From Henriciella sp. AS95 (GTDB lineage: Bacteria; Pseudomonadota; Alphaproteobacteria; Caulobacterales; Hyphomonadaceae), in assembly GCF_038900055.1 (NCBI RefSeq), contig NZ_JBBMQM010000001.1, forward strand, positions 3,658,001 to 3,722,000: a stretch of DNA of 64,000 nt. Direction: 5' to 3'. The notes beneath the pieces are model-generated. The model searched no databases, was not told the origin of the DNA, and was given only the letters and a program-made list of their open reading frames with translations. Both the position numbers and the translations under genes were made by a program. This document shows positions 53,503 through 61,828 of this stretch, piece after piece (the stretch's first letter is position 1; each line of letters opens with the position of its first letter).

Positions 53503-53891
53503 CAGGCTGCCACTCCTGCCAGACCAGAGCCCGGATCACCGGACAGGCCAGCCATGATGGCTTCGTTTATGTCGATAAGCTCATCGAGCTCAGCTTCGCC
53601 TGCGAGCACGCGGTGACTGATCCGCCGGACCGTCTCGCCGAGATTGATCAGTCCGATGCGCAATTGCGGATCGAACTGGTTCGAAGGGTTCAGGAGGTCG
53701 ATGGAAAGGGCAAGCCATAGCTGGAGATTGCGATCAATTGCTTCTGCCCAAATAGCCGGAGGCGGCATGTCCTGTGCCGCCACATCCTTAAGAGCATTCG
53801 TGATCTCACTAAACAGGGCATATTCGATTTGCTTGTCGGTTGCCGTGCGGCTGGTGACATCGCCATACGCCTTGCGCGCCAGATTATGCAT
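53502..53891 (-). CDS. flaF: Flagellin synthesis regulator FlaF
   Basis: 129-aa helical protein of the FlaF family: the start ARKAYGDVTSRTATDKQIEYALFSEI and the block AIDRNLQLWLALSIDLLNPSNQFD (about 50-73, compressed) followed by LRIGLINLGETVRR. FlaF is needed for flagellin secretion or synthesis and opposes FlbT in Caulobacter. A GAGGG ribosome site precedes the ATG, and a hairpin separates it from flagellin. Confidence 0.93.
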   Translation of the reverse strand: MHNLARKAYGDVTSRTATDKQIEYALFSEITNALKDVAAQDMPPPAIWAEAIDRNLQLWLALSIDLLNPSNQFDPQLRIGLINLGETVRRISHRVLAGEAELDELIDINEAIMAGLSGDPGSGLAGVAA

Positions 53892-53919
53892 GTACCCTCA
53901 CATAGTGTAATTAGGTGAA

Positions 53920-53940
53920 CCGGGCGCGCGAAGCGCCCGG
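53920..53940 (-). terminator. Hairpin after flagellin
   Basis: CCGGGCGC and GCGCCCGG form a perfect eight-base stem with a five-base loop, 18 bases after the flagellin stop on the minus strand. The following TTCACCTAATTAC is only weakly U-rich. It probably ends the flagellin mRNA with some read-through to flaF. Confidence 0.65.
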
Positions 53941-53957
53941 CTCGATTGGTGTCATTC

Positions 53958-55556
53958 TTAGCGGAACAGCGCCAGGAGTGTCTGCGGCTGACCATTGGCG
54001 ATCGAGAGCGCCTGGATGCCGAGCTGTTGCTGAACCTGAAGTGCTTGCAGTTTTGCAGACGCCGCTTCGATGTCGGCGTCGACCATCGTGCCGATACCGG
54101 ACGTCATCGAGTCGATGAGCGACTGGACGAATGCGGACTGGCCTTCGATCTGCTTCTGGGCAGAACCGAAAGAGGTCGCTGCGTCGATAGCCGTCGAGAG
54201 CAGGTCTTCGATCGTGTTCAGAGCCGTTGTGGCCTCTGTCGAGGTCGAGACGCTGAGGTCTGCCAGGGCACCAAGGCCACCAGCGGCGACTGCGACGTTG
54301 TTCGACACGAGACCAGCGGTTGCGAAATCGACGTCACCGCCGTCTGCCGTGAAGGTGATCGTGGCAGCTTCAGACGTCGGATCGGAAGCTTCCGTGTAAT
54401 CGACGTCCAGGTTCGTGATGCCTGAGCCAGAGTTCAGCAGGCCGATGGCATCTGCCAGGCCTTTTGCAACTTCGTTGGCAGTGTCGCCTTCAAGCGCGGT
54501 GTAATTAACGGTAGAGCCGCCGACCGTGATCGAGAAGGTGTCGCCGGTCGAGATCGAGCCGCCGTCAACTGTAATTTCAACCGAGTCGGTGTCCTCGATG
54601 ACAGAGTCGACACGCGTGGTATCGATATTCTCAACCGTAAGGGCATTACCTGACGAAGCTGCCAAAGTCAGCGTGGAGTCGCTACCGGACGTGCCAGCTA
54701 CGGCGCTGTCGAAGTTCGTAAGCGGCGTGGTTCCGTGCGAAGCAGTGATGTCATCGGCCAACTTGGCGACAACCTCGGCGACCGTGGTATCCGCATCCGT
54801 AACTTCGACGCTGAAGGTCGTGCCGGAGACATCTAGCGTAAAGACATCGCCAACGGACAGTTCACCGTCCGTAAATGTCAGTACTGCCGAACCGTCCGTG
54901 GCCGTTACATCAGAGGTAAGGCCTGTTACAGCGACATAGCCTGCTTCGCCCGAACCGATGGTGACATCGTTTTCGGTCGGCGTGTCGTCAGTCGAGATGT
55001 AACCGGCTTCACCGTCAGTCTTGGCAGCCGCGTCAGCAGCAGCGTTGGTCTGAAGGTCGTTGCGGGACACCGAGATGTTGGTCGCCGAAACGGTACCATC
55101 AGAAGCGCGGTCGAGCGAAGCCAGCACGTTGATGCTGTCTGTACCCTTCAGCAGGTTCTGACCGCCGAACTGGGCCGCGCTGACGATGTTGCCGATCGCT
55201 GTGCGCTTGGCATCGATATCGGTCTGGATCTTGGCGCGGTCATCGGTGTTCAGGTCTTCCTGAGCCGAAACGATCAGCTCTTTCATCTCCTGCAGGAGAC
55301 CGGTGACCTGCTCGGAAGCAGTCCGTGCAACGCCAACGACCGAAGACCCTTTGTTCAGCGTGTCGGTGATTTGCTTGAAGCTCTGGACGTCAGTCGACAT
55401 GACCGTGGAGATGGCCCAGATCGACGAGTTATCCTTGGCGGAAGAAACCTTTTTACCGGTCGAGATTTCCGACTGGACGGTTTCGAGATTGCGGTTGATG
55501 TTGCGCAGCGTTTCGAGCGCAACCATTGAACTTGTATTGGTAAGAATGCTTGACAT
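53958..55556 (-). CDS. Flagellin with large variable central domain
   Basis: 532-aa filament protein. The conserved D0/D1 ends are clear: N-terminal TNTSSMVALETLRNINRNLE (6-25) and the C-terminal IEAASAKLQALQVQQQLGIQ (about 496-515). The centre (about 170-440) is acidic and Thr/Ser/Asp-rich with almost no Lys. It contains a diverged duplication: VGDVFTLDVSGTTFSVEV (235-252) and TGDTFSITVGGSTVNYTA (337-354), each followed by a helix ending LADDI or LADAI. Caulobacter flagellins are about half this size. It is followed by flaF and flbT, which should control it. Confidence 0.95.
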   Translation of the reverse strand: MSSILTNTSSMVALETLRNINRNLETVQSEISTGKKVSSAKDNSSIWAISTVMSTDVQSFKQITDTLNKGSSVVGVARTASEQVTGLLQEMKELIVSAQEDLNTDDRAKIQTDIDAKRTAIGNIVSAAQFGGQNLLKGTDSINVLASLDRASDGTVSATNISVSRNDLQTNAAADAAAKTDGEAGYISTDDTPTENDVTIGSGEAGYVAVTGLTSDVTATDGSAVLTFTDGELSVGDVFTLDVSGTTFSVEVTDADTTVAEVVAKLADDITASHGTTPLTNFDSAVAGTSGSDSTLTLAASSGNALTVENIDTTRVDSVIEDTDSVEITVDGGSISTGDTFSITVGGSTVNYTALEGDTANEVAKGLADAIGLLNSGSGITNLDVDYTEASDPTSEAATITFTADGGDVDFATAGLVSNNVAVAAGGLGALADLSVSTSTEATTALNTIEDLLSTAIDAATSFGSAQKQIEGQSAFVQSLIDSMTSGIGTMVDADIEAASAKLQALQVQQQLGIQALSIANGQPQTLLALFR

Positions 55557-55632
55557 GTGTCAGCCCCTCTAATGTCAGGTGATCGCCCCTCGACGACCCC
55601 ACGTTTCCAAAATTTTCTTGTCTTCCTGACAG

Positions 55633-55705
55633 CGGGAAAACTCCCGAACCAATCTTGGTCTTGAGGGTGAGTGTTAACCGACACAAATGGACAATCCGTT
55701 AACCG
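55633..55705 (-). promoter_or_regulatory. Flagellin upstream region with hairpin and GTTAACCG direct repeats
   Basis: Upstream of flagellin lie a small hairpin CGGGA-AAAC-TCCCG (55633-55646) and two copies of GTTAACCG (55673-55680 and 55698-55705), 25 bases apart and each followed by a similar ACAC/TGTC tail. No TGGCAC-N5-TTGC sigma-54 sequence is present. These could be regulator half-sites; the hairpin may fall in the mRNA leader, where FlbT acts in relatives. Confidence 0.35.
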
Positions 55706-55707
55706 TG

Positions 55708-56094
55708 TCAGGCTTTTTTCTCGTAGGCCCCGACCGCATTCGCAAACGCTGTTTTCGCGCCGTTTGCCTGATAGGCACCGACATAGGAATTGCCGCTCGA
55801 GGTGTCTAAACGAGAGATGGCGCTGTTCACGCCATTGCGGACTGCATTGAAGTGACTGGCATTCTCACTGGCCAGTGAAACGATCCGCTCCATGCGGACA
55901 TTATAATTGGGCAGCGCGCGTATGAGTTCGGGTTGCTGAAGCAGTTGCTCAAACTCTCCCATCGCCGTCATCTTCTGCTCAAGCAAACTGGCAGCTGTTC
56001 CGGCTTGTCCGGCGAGCAGGGCCTGATGTTCAGCTTCGAGAATGCCCTGGAGATGATTCAGAATGTTTCCTGCAGTTTCCGGCGTGCTCATCAT
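55708..56094 (-). CDS. FlgN-type flagellar export chaperone
   Basis: 128-aa helical protein of the FlgN family, which in other bacteria escorts hook-filament junction proteins FlgK and FlgL. Visible are NILNHLQGILEAEHQALLAGQ (about 10-30) and a LLEQKMTAMGEFEQLL block. The start overlaps the stop of the rod-binding gene (ATGA), so the two are coupled. flgK and flgL are not in the window, so the cargo is inferred from family only. Confidence 0.8.
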   Translation of the reverse strand: MMSTPETAGNILNHLQGILEAEHQALLAGQAGTAASLLEQKMTAMGEFEQLLQQPELIRALPNYNVRMERIVSLASENASHFNAVRNGVNSAISRLDTSSGNSYVGAYQANGAKTAFANAVGAYEKKA

Positions 56095-56405
56095 TTCTTT
56101 CCTTGTGCATCCAGCCGCGCATAGGCCTCGGCCGCTTCGGGAATCGGATTGAGGCCAAGCGGGTGCTGTTCGGCCATATCCTCGGCGATGGCCTCGATGA
56201 CAAACTGTGTGAACGCCTCAGTGCCCTGCCCTCCCGATTTGGTCAGGGCGTCTTCAAGGCCGGTGTGCCTCAGCATCTCGGCCCACAGCATCTGCTCGAA
56301 CCGCTTTGAGATGTCGGCGTGCGCGTCCTCTTTCGCCGGCGCGCTCGGCCCGGTTGCCGGCGTCTTCGCGCTGGCATTCGAAAGTGTCAGATCGACAGGG
56401 CCCAT
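56091..56405 (-). CDS. Rod-binding protein (FlgJ N-terminal domain type)
   Basis: 104 aa from the ATG at 56405; the longer frame upstream runs through the CtrA box and promoter region and was rejected. The rod-binding signature RFEQMLWAEMLRHTGLEDAL (about 37-56) and the end with VIEAIAEDMAEQHPLGL are visible. It lacks the muramidase half of enteric FlgJ, as common in alphaproteobacteria, where a separate enzyme opens the wall. It is divergent from fliK. Confidence 0.85.
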   Translation of the reverse strand: MGPVDLTLSNASAKTPATGPSAPAKEDAHADISKRFEQMLWAEMLRHTGLEDALTKSGGQGTEAFTQFVIEAIAEDMAEQHPLGLNPIPEAAEAYARLDAQGKK

Positions 56406-56461
56406 GGCGACGCGATTCCTATCGTTTGGTTTGCTCGCCACCTTGAATTTCCGGGTGGCCG

Positions 56462-56476
56462 TTAAATCACATTTAA
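56462..56476. promoter_or_regulatory. CtrA-type binding box between the rod-binding gene and fliK
   Basis: TTAA-ATCACAT-TTAA is an exact TTAA-N7-TTAA, the CtrA full site of Caulobacter and relatives. It lies 49 bases before the fliK ATG and 57 before the rod-binding gene ATG, inside the divergent promoter region. CtrA directly activates early flagellar genes in relatives. Confidence 0.7.
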
Positions 56477-56524
56477 CCAGTGTTGGTGCAGGTTTGGTTA
56501 AGAGAGCCCTAATAGGGAGGCAGG

Positions 56525-57925
56525 ATGCCCGCCCCATTTCCCAGCGATTTGCTGACCCTTGCAGACGCCGGACGCCCCACACCCCGCGGGCGGCCTGACG
56601 CAATCAGCACCGAGAATGGCAGCGAGTTTGCCACCGCTCTGGATGGCGCAAGGGCGTTCGCGAAACATTCAAGTGACGACGTCAAAACGGAAGAGACGGG
56701 CACCGCCCAGGCTGCCGCGCCTTACAATCTGACCGTAGACTGGCAGACGGTACCGGGCACTGAAACAGAGACGGTCGAAGCGTCGCCAGAAACGCCGCCC
56801 CCAGCGGATGAAACGCCGCGCCAGCCTCTTCCTGTTAGCGAAGAGATCGCCGCAATCGAAGCCGAAGTTGAAGACTCCGCCCTGGAGGCTGCAACACCGA
56901 AGACCGCCTCTGACGACAACGATCCGGCGCTTGTCACGGCGCCCAAGGCTGGCGAGCCTGGCGATGCGCAGACCGAGCCTGCAAAGCCGGGCCGTCAGAT
57001 TATTGAAGTCGCCGAGACCGACACGAAAGTGCCCGCTGACGTGGAAGCGAAAGTGGTTGCTGAGAGCGCCCCCGCGCAGCACGTGAAAGCCGCGCAGGCG
57101 GATGACACAAAGTCAAAGAGCACGGGCACCACCATGACAGCCGCGGCAACGGCCGAGGCGACTGACATAAAAGCCGCTGCCCCGCAGTCCATGGACGCCG
57201 TCGAAACGCCGAAAGGCCCTGCTCCGAAGGTCGCAGATGCGAAGGTGGCAGATGGCAAGGTCGCAGATGGCAAGGTCGCGGATGCGAAGGGTGCAGATGC
57301 GGCCCAGTTCGCGGCGGTTGCCCGGGACGGCGAACCCCTGGCCGGCCTCGAAAAGACCGCGCACACCGCGACAGGCAATGCTCAAAGCGCGCCCGCTCCA
57401 TTCCAGAGCCTGATCCAGACAGCCCCGGCCCCGAATACGCCCGCGCCAATCCTGACATCGGCGGCCCTTTCCAATCCTGCCCAGGCACCGGCCAACGCCG
57501 CGCTGGTCGCGGCACCGGAAGAGATTACCGACATCGTCACCTCGCGCCTTACCGGCAGTGACAGACCCGAAAAGATAGCGATCCAGCTTGATCCACCGGA
57601 GCTTGGCCGCGTGTCGATCGAGTTCAAGTTTGACTCCCAGGGCCTGCAACAGGTCGTGGTGACGGGCGATACGCCAGAAGCGATGACGAAGCTCCGTCAG
57701 ATGCATTCGCAACTCGTCCAATCGCTTGAGCAGCATGGCCTCTCCAGCGGCAACATGTCGTTCAATCAGAATACACCACAGCGCAATCCGCATTGGCCGG
57801 ACGGCTTCCAGCATGCCTTTTCCAGCTCATCAGGGACTGAAAGCGACGTGGTTGTGCAGCAAATTGTAGAACAACGCGGACGGTCCAATGTGATCACAAC
57901 GTCCGGCATCAACCTCAAACTCTGA
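56525..57925 (+). CDS. fliK: Flagellar hook-length control protein FliK
   Basis: 466 aa. The long N-terminal region (about 1-320) is disordered, rich in Ala, Pro, Glu, Lys and Asp, and carries the 15-base repeat tract (residues 235-259, K-V-A-D-A/G). The C-terminal domain (about 335-440) has the FliK/Flg_hook signature IQLDPPELGRVSIEFKFDSQ followed by an MHSQLVQSLEQHGL helix. FliK measures hook length and triggers FlhB switching. flgD follows 11 bases later, so the pair is co-transcribed. A GGGAGG ribosome site precedes the start. Confidence 0.92.
   Translation: MPAPFPSDLLTLADAGRPTPRGRPDAISTENGSEFATALDGARAFAKHSSDDVKTEETGTAQAAAPYNLTVDWQTVPGTETETVEASPETPPPADETPRQPLPVSEEIAAIEAEVEDSALEAATPKTASDDNDPALVTAPKAGEPGDAQTEPAKPGRQIIEVAETDTKVPADVEAKVVAESAPAQHVKAAQADDTKSKSTGTTMTAAATAEATDIKAAAPQSMDAVETPKGPAPKVADAKVADGKVADGKVADAKGADAAQFAAVARDGEPLAGLEKTAHTATGNAQSAPAPFQSLIQTAPAPNTPAPILTSAALSNPAQAPANAALVAAPEEITDIVTSRLTGSDRPEKIAIQLDPPELGRVSIEFKFDSQGLQQVVVTGDTPEAMTKLRQMHSQLVQSLEQHGLSSGNMSFNQNTPQRNPHWPDGFQHAFSSSSGTESDVVVQQIVEQRGRSNVITTSGINLKL
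57227..57301 (+). repeat. Five tandem 15-bp repeats inside fliK
   Basis: Five adjoining copies of a 15-base unit like AAGGTCGCAGATGCG, coding K-V-A-D-A/G (last copy K-G-A-D-A). Unit length is a multiple of three, so copy-number change would keep the frame and alter the length of the disordered FliK ruler region by five residues at a time. Confidence 0.9.
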
Positions 57926-57936
57926 GAGGCTCAATC

Positions 57937-58611
57937 ATGAGCACTGTCAATCCAGCGACCAATACGCAGACGAACGCCGCCTCACAGCAGCAGACGGCCG
58001 CGTCCACGCAGCCGCAAATGGGCGAGGAGTTTGACAACTTCCTCAAACTGCTCACCGCCCAGCTTCGCAATCAGGACCCGCTATCACCGCTCGACTCGAC
58101 CCAGTTCGTGGAACAGCTTGCGACCTTCTCCGCACTCGAACAGCAAGTGCGCGGCAATGAGAGCCTTGAGAGCATGGCGACCATGATCGGCGACATCCAT
58201 GCGATGTTTGCGAGCGAGTGGATTGGCCAGACCGTCACCGTGGAATCCTCCTGGGTGCCCTATTCCGGCGAGCCTGTAGATTTCAAGGTCAGCCCCCCTG
58301 ATGGGGTCGACAGCGCCATCCTGAACATCAAGGACTCCGCGGGCGAGACGATCTGGACCAAAGCACTCGACCTGTCCGATGAGACCCATAGCTGGGACGG
58401 CGAAACGCTGAGCGGCATCGATGTCGAACGAGACCAGATCTTCGAATTCGGAATCGATCTCTATTCCGGCACCAACTTTGTCGGCACCGCTGCGCCGCAG
58501 GTGAAAACCACGGTCACGAATGTCGGTAATGAGAACGGAACGATGCGCGTTGGCACCTCCTCCAACCTGTCGGCAAGCGTCGACAAGGTTCAGAAGGTGG
58601 GCGACGAATAG
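57937..58611 (+). CDS. flgD: Hook-capping protein FlgD
   Basis: 224-aa scaffolding cap for hook growth. The N-terminal export/capping region has GEEFDNFLKLLTAQLRNQDPLSPLDSTQFVEQLATFSALEQQ (about 28-70, compressed), and the C-terminal part (about 105-210) is the FLG/tudor-like and FnIII-like domain with DSAILNIKDSAGETIW. It is 11 bases after fliK. Confidence 0.95.
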   Translation: MSTVNPATNTQTNAASQQQTAASTQPQMGEEFDNFLKLLTAQLRNQDPLSPLDSTQFVEQLATFSALEQQVRGNESLESMATMIGDIHAMFASEWIGQTVTVESSWVPYSGEPVDFKVSPPDGVDSAILNIKDSAGETIWTKALDLSDETHSWDGETLSGIDVERDQIFEFGIDLYSGTNFVGTAAPQVKTTVTNVGNENGTMRVGTSSNLSASVDKVQKVGDE

Positions 58612-58635
58612 CGCCTTCGCGCTGCCTGGACCGGC

Positions 58636-59181
58636 CTAAAGATCCTGCTTTGCCATATCCAGAATAAGCACGTTCCTGATGCCGTCCGAGATGACGTCCT
58701 GAAGGTTGGCGAGGATCAGTGAACGGATTGATTCATAATTCTCGACATCTGTCAGTGAATGCAGCGTATGGCCATCATTGGACAGCTTGATCAGCGTCGT
58801 CATGATGTTGTCGCGCAGCTTTGGCTCCATTGAGAACAGCTTGTCCGAAACCGCACTATCGACTTCAAGGTTCAGGTTCAGGATGACGAGGCTGTCCACT
58901 CGCTCATCGGAGATGATCGGGACGACGAATTCGCGTGTGAACCGGTAATATGTGACGTCTCCTGATCCGCCCTTGGCCTCTTCGCCATGACCGCCCTTTT
59001 CCTTCTTTTCGGCGCCGTGGCCGTCATCCTTTTTCTCTCCGTGGCCAGAGGATTTTTCCTCATGGCCCGATGCCGCAGACGCCGAGGCGTCTGCCGAGCC
59101 GGAACTCTTCAGAAAAAATCCTGCAGCCCCTCCAATGACAATGAAGAGGGCAGCGATGATGGCCGGGATGATCTTGTTCAT
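58636..59181 (-). CDS. fliL: Flagellar basal-body protein FliL
   Basis: 181-aa protein with one N-terminal membrane helix (about 5-25), a His/Lys/Glu/Gly-rich linker (about 38-72) and a periplasmic domain (about 75-181) of the FliL type (LVILNLNLEVDSAVSDKLFS, ILANLQDVISDGIRN). FliL surrounds the stator and supports torque. It is last in the leftward run from motA to fliL and is convergent with flgD. Confidence 0.9.
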   Translation of the reverse strand: MNKIIPAIIAALFIVIGGAAGFFLKSSGSADASASAASGHEEKSSGHGEKKDDGHGAEKKEKGGHGEEAKGGSGDVTYYRFTREFVVPIISDERVDSLVILNLNLEVDSAVSDKLFSMEPKLRDNIMTTLIKLSNDGHTLHSLTDVENYESIRSLILANLQDVISDGIRNVLILDMAKQDL

Positions 59182-59189
59182 GGCGTTTC

Positions 59190-59897
59190 CTAGAAAGGCA
59201 CAATCGTTTCAAGAAGCTTCGGGACGGCGCCGCTCTCGATGGCGGCAGTCGCTTCGCCAGAGCTGACATAAGCCAGCTGCGCATCGGCGATCTTGTCGTA
59301 AGTGACGGTGTTGGTGCGCGTGATGTCCTGCGAGCGGATCACGCCCTGAACCGTCAGCACACGGACTTCATTGCTGACGCGGGTCTGCTGATAGCCCTGG
59401 ATGATCAGGTTTCCGTTCGGCTCCAGGCCGATGACGCGGGCGGCGAGCGTGAACGTGACTTTTTCGGCCCGGTTGATCGCGCCATTGCCGGTCAGCGCCT
59501 GGTTGCGCGCGTAGTCAATGCCCGGCGAGACAGAGGCGCCGCCAGGAAGCACGCCATTGGCCCACTCAGGCAGGCCAAACAGGGCGTTTACGTTGAAGTC
59601 AGCATTGGTGCCGCGATTGCGCTGCAGGGAGTTCTGCATGCTGGCGCGGTCGTCCATTTCAACGATGACGGTCAACAGGTCACCAACGGCCTTGGCGCGG
59701 CGCATGCTGAGCAGGGAGTCCGAATTGGTCGTCCACAGCGAGTTGGTCTCAGTGGCCGGCGCAGTGGTTCGCACTTCGCTGGCGACAGAGACCAGTTGCG
59801 GCGGCGGCGGCATCTGGGCCGCCTGCTGCTGGCCGGGAGAGGACGCGCAGGCCGCCAGGCCGAGCGCGGCGATTGAGGTTGAGATTAAGGGTTTCAT
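59190..59897 (-). CDS. flgH: Flagellar L-ring protein FlgH
   Basis: 235-aa outer-membrane lipoprotein of the L-ring. The start chosen (59897) overlaps the flgA stop (ATGA) and gives a clean lipoprotein signal ending GLAAC. The family signature RAKAVGDLLTVIVEMDDRASMQN (about 62-84, compressed) and VRSQDITRTNTVTYDKIADAQLAY-type end (about 195-218, compressed) are visible. An upstream in-frame ATG at 59912 would add five residues. Confidence 0.94.
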   Translation of the reverse strand: MKPLISTSIAALGLAACASSPGQQQAAQMPPPPQLVSVASEVRTTAPATETNSLWTTNSDSLLSMRRAKAVGDLLTVIVEMDDRASMQNSLQRNRGTNADFNVNALFGLPEWANGVLPGGASVSPGIDYARNQALTGNGAINRAEKVTFTLAARVIGLEPNGNLIIQGYQQTRVSNEVRVLTVQGVIRSQDITRTNTVTYDKIADAQLAYVSSGEATAAIESGAVPKLLETIVPF

Positions 59898-60298
59898 TGT
59901 GCGAGCACCCATCCTTCGGCCTGGACGACCCCATTGACCATTTTGCGTGATTGCAGGTTGAGCACGGTCACAGCGTCATTCTGGGCGCCTTCACTCATGG
60001 CGCGGCCTGTCGTGGTGATTTCGAGCCCGCCGCGGATATACTTTACGGTGACGAGCTGATTGCGCGTCACAAGGCGCGGCGCCTGCGTATTGTCGAGGCG
60101 AATTTCCTGACCGGCATAGACCGTGCGGCGGACTTCGCGTCCGATAACCGGACTGTCGGCAACCATGCCGCCATCCTCGGTGGACACCATTTCCGGCATG
60201 ACGACATCGCCGGCCCGGATGACATCGGTTGCGACCACGGACTGTGCGCCGGCAAAGGCCAGCACAGCGCCCGAAACAAGGGATGTGAACATCGCCAT
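59894..60298 (-). CDS. flgA: Flagellar P-ring assembly protein FlgA (short form)
   Basis: 134-aa periplasmic chaperone for P-ring assembly. A signal peptide (about 1-23) is followed by a SAF domain (about 26-85, VIRAGDVVMPEMV and TVYAGQEIRLDN) and the C-terminal half (QLVTVKYIRGGLEITTTGRAMSEGAQND). It lacks the N-terminal domain of the about 220-residue enteric FlgA. The start may also be the TTG at 60304 or ATG at 60292. It abuts flgG. Confidence 0.88.
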   Translation of the reverse strand: MAMFTSLVSGAVLAFAGAQSVVATDVIRAGDVVMPEMVSTEDGGMVADSPVIGREVRRTVYAGQEIRLDNTQAPRLVTRNQLVTVKYIRGGLEITTTGRAMSEGAQNDAVTVLNLQSRKMVNGVVQAEGWVLAQ

Positions 60299-60300
60299 GA

Positions 60301-61086
60301 TCAACGCAGCCTTGTCGTCGCGGCGAGCATTTCGTCTGCTGCCGTGATGACCTTGGAATTGAGCTCATAGCCGCGCTGGGCTTCGATGAGTTCGGAAATT
60401 TCCTGAACCACGTCGACGCCGGACTCTTCAAGATGGCCCTGGCGAAGCTGGCCAACGCCTTCGGTCGCCGGGACAAGCCGGTTTGGGGCGCCGGAGGCTT
60501 CGGTTTCGCGGAACAAATTGTCGCCCATCGCTTCGAGGCCCTTCTCATTCACGAAGCGAACGAGAGAGATATTGCCGATCGGCTGTCCGGCTGCCTCGCT
60601 GTCGAAATAGGCAACGACTTCGCCGTCCGGACTGATCGAGACGCTGCGGGCATCTTCAGGAATGACGATCCCGTCTGTCAGCTCAAAGCCGTCCTTGGTG
60701 ACAAGCTGGCCGTCCGCGCTGCGGTTCAGGTTACCGTCACGCGTATAGGCGGACTCGCCAGAGGGTAGCGTGATTTCGAGGAAACCAGCCCCGTCGATGG
60801 CGAGGTCGAGTTCCGCCCCCGTCGGCCGAAGCGCGCCCTGCGTGATTTCCATGGACACAGAGGCGGGTTTCACCCCCGTCCCCATCTGCACGCCAGCTGG
60901 CACGATCGTACCGGTCTGCGAGGTGATGGTGCCGGGAGTCATGTATTGCTGGTACATGAGGTCTGCGAACTCGGCCGTTCGGGGCCGGTACGCATTGGTG
61001 CTCATATTGGCAATATTGTTCGAGATGACATCGACGCGCAATTGTTGCGCGGCCATGCCGGTGGCTGCAATCTGCAGTGACTTCAT
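60301..61086 (-). CDS. flgG: Flagellar distal rod protein FlgG
   Basis: 261-aa rod protein with the rod motif VISNNIANMSTNAYRPRTAEFADLMYQQ (about 20-47, compressed) and the C-terminal helix ESGVDVVQEISELIEAQRGYELNSK (about 225-249, compressed), full length for FlgG. It is 28 bases after flgF and precedes flgA by fewer than five bases. Confidence 0.96.
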   Translation of the reverse strand: MKSLQIAATGMAAQQLRVDVISNNIANMSTNAYRPRTAEFADLMYQQYMTPGTITSQTGTIVPAGVQMGTGVKPASVSMEITQGALRPTGAELDLAIDGAGFLEITLPSGESAYTRDGNLNRSADGQLVTKDGFELTDGIVIPEDARSVSISPDGEVVAYFDSEAAGQPIGNISLVRFVNEKGLEAMGDNLFRETEASGAPNRLVPATEGVGQLRQGHLEESGVDVVQEISELIEAQRGYELNSKVITAADEMLAATTRLR

Positions 61087-61114
61087 AGGGTCCTCCCTAA
61101 ATTCACGTCCAGTG

Positions 61115-61828
61115 TTAAAGTTGGCGTAACGTACTGATAAACTTCGCTATTCTTTCGTCTTCCCGTTCAATCAAAGCCTGGCCTGCCTCATAGGCGCGTT
61201 GCACTTCGATCATGCGCGCAACCTCAAGCACGGGCTCGACATTCGACTGCTCTAGCGCGCCCTGAACGACGATCGGCTCCTCAGCTTGCGCGAACCCGCC
61301 CGCGGCGCTGAACATCGTATTGCTCTCACGCATCAGCTCACCATTCGGGACAACGACGCCGACCTGATCGACGATCAGCCCGTCGGCGGAAATCGTGCCG
61401 TCACCCGCGATGGAAATGATCCGCGCATCCTCAGGAACCGTGATCGCACCGCCGCCTGCATTCAGAACCTTGTTGCCGGCGCTATCGATCAGTTCGGCTT
61501 GCTCATTGAGCTGGAAGTGACCGGCGCGGCTCAGCATCTGTCCTTTGGGCGTTTCGACGAGAAAATAGCCGTCGCCCTGAATGGCCAGGTCGAACTTGCC
61601 ACCCGTGAAGCGCAATCCACCCTGCTCAAGATCAAAGGCGTGACCGGCGAGACCGCCCATGGACAGCTCTGGCATGTTCTGGCCGGCGCGGGACACGAAC
61701 TCGGCAAAAATGGCGCGGTCCGATTTGTACCCGGTCGTGCTGGCATTCGCGAGATTGTTGGCAACGACCTGCATCTCGTTCATCAGGCCAGTCTGTCTGG
61801 CGAGGGCGGCATAGACGGCGTTTGACAT
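61115..61828 (-). CDS. flgF: Flagellar rod protein FlgF
   Basis: 237-aa rod protein. VVANNLANASTTGYKSDRAIF (about 22-42) is the rod motif; the middle matches FlgF/FlgG (DLAIQGDGYFLVETPKG) and the C-terminal helix MIEVQRAYEAGQALIEREDERI closes it. The start shares one base with the stop of the upstream 596-aa gene. Confidence 0.94.
   Translation of the reverse strand: MSNAVYAALARQTGLMNEMQVVANNLANASTTGYKSDRAIFAEFVSRAGQNMPELSMGGLAGHAFDLEQGGLRFTGGKFDLAIQGDGYFLVETPKGQMLSRAGHFQLNEQAELIDSAGNKVLNAGGGAITVPEDARIISIAGDGTISADGLIVDQVGVVVPNGELMRESNTMFSAAGGFAQAEEPIVVQGALEQSNVEPVLEVARMIEVQRAYEAGQALIEREDERIAKFISTLRQL

Noticed and set aside
55633-55646. GG-N10-GC spacing upstream of flagellin as a sigma-54 promoter
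   Set aside because: The match comes from a small hairpin and lacks the TGGCAC and TTGC cores, so I do not call a sigma-54 promoter.
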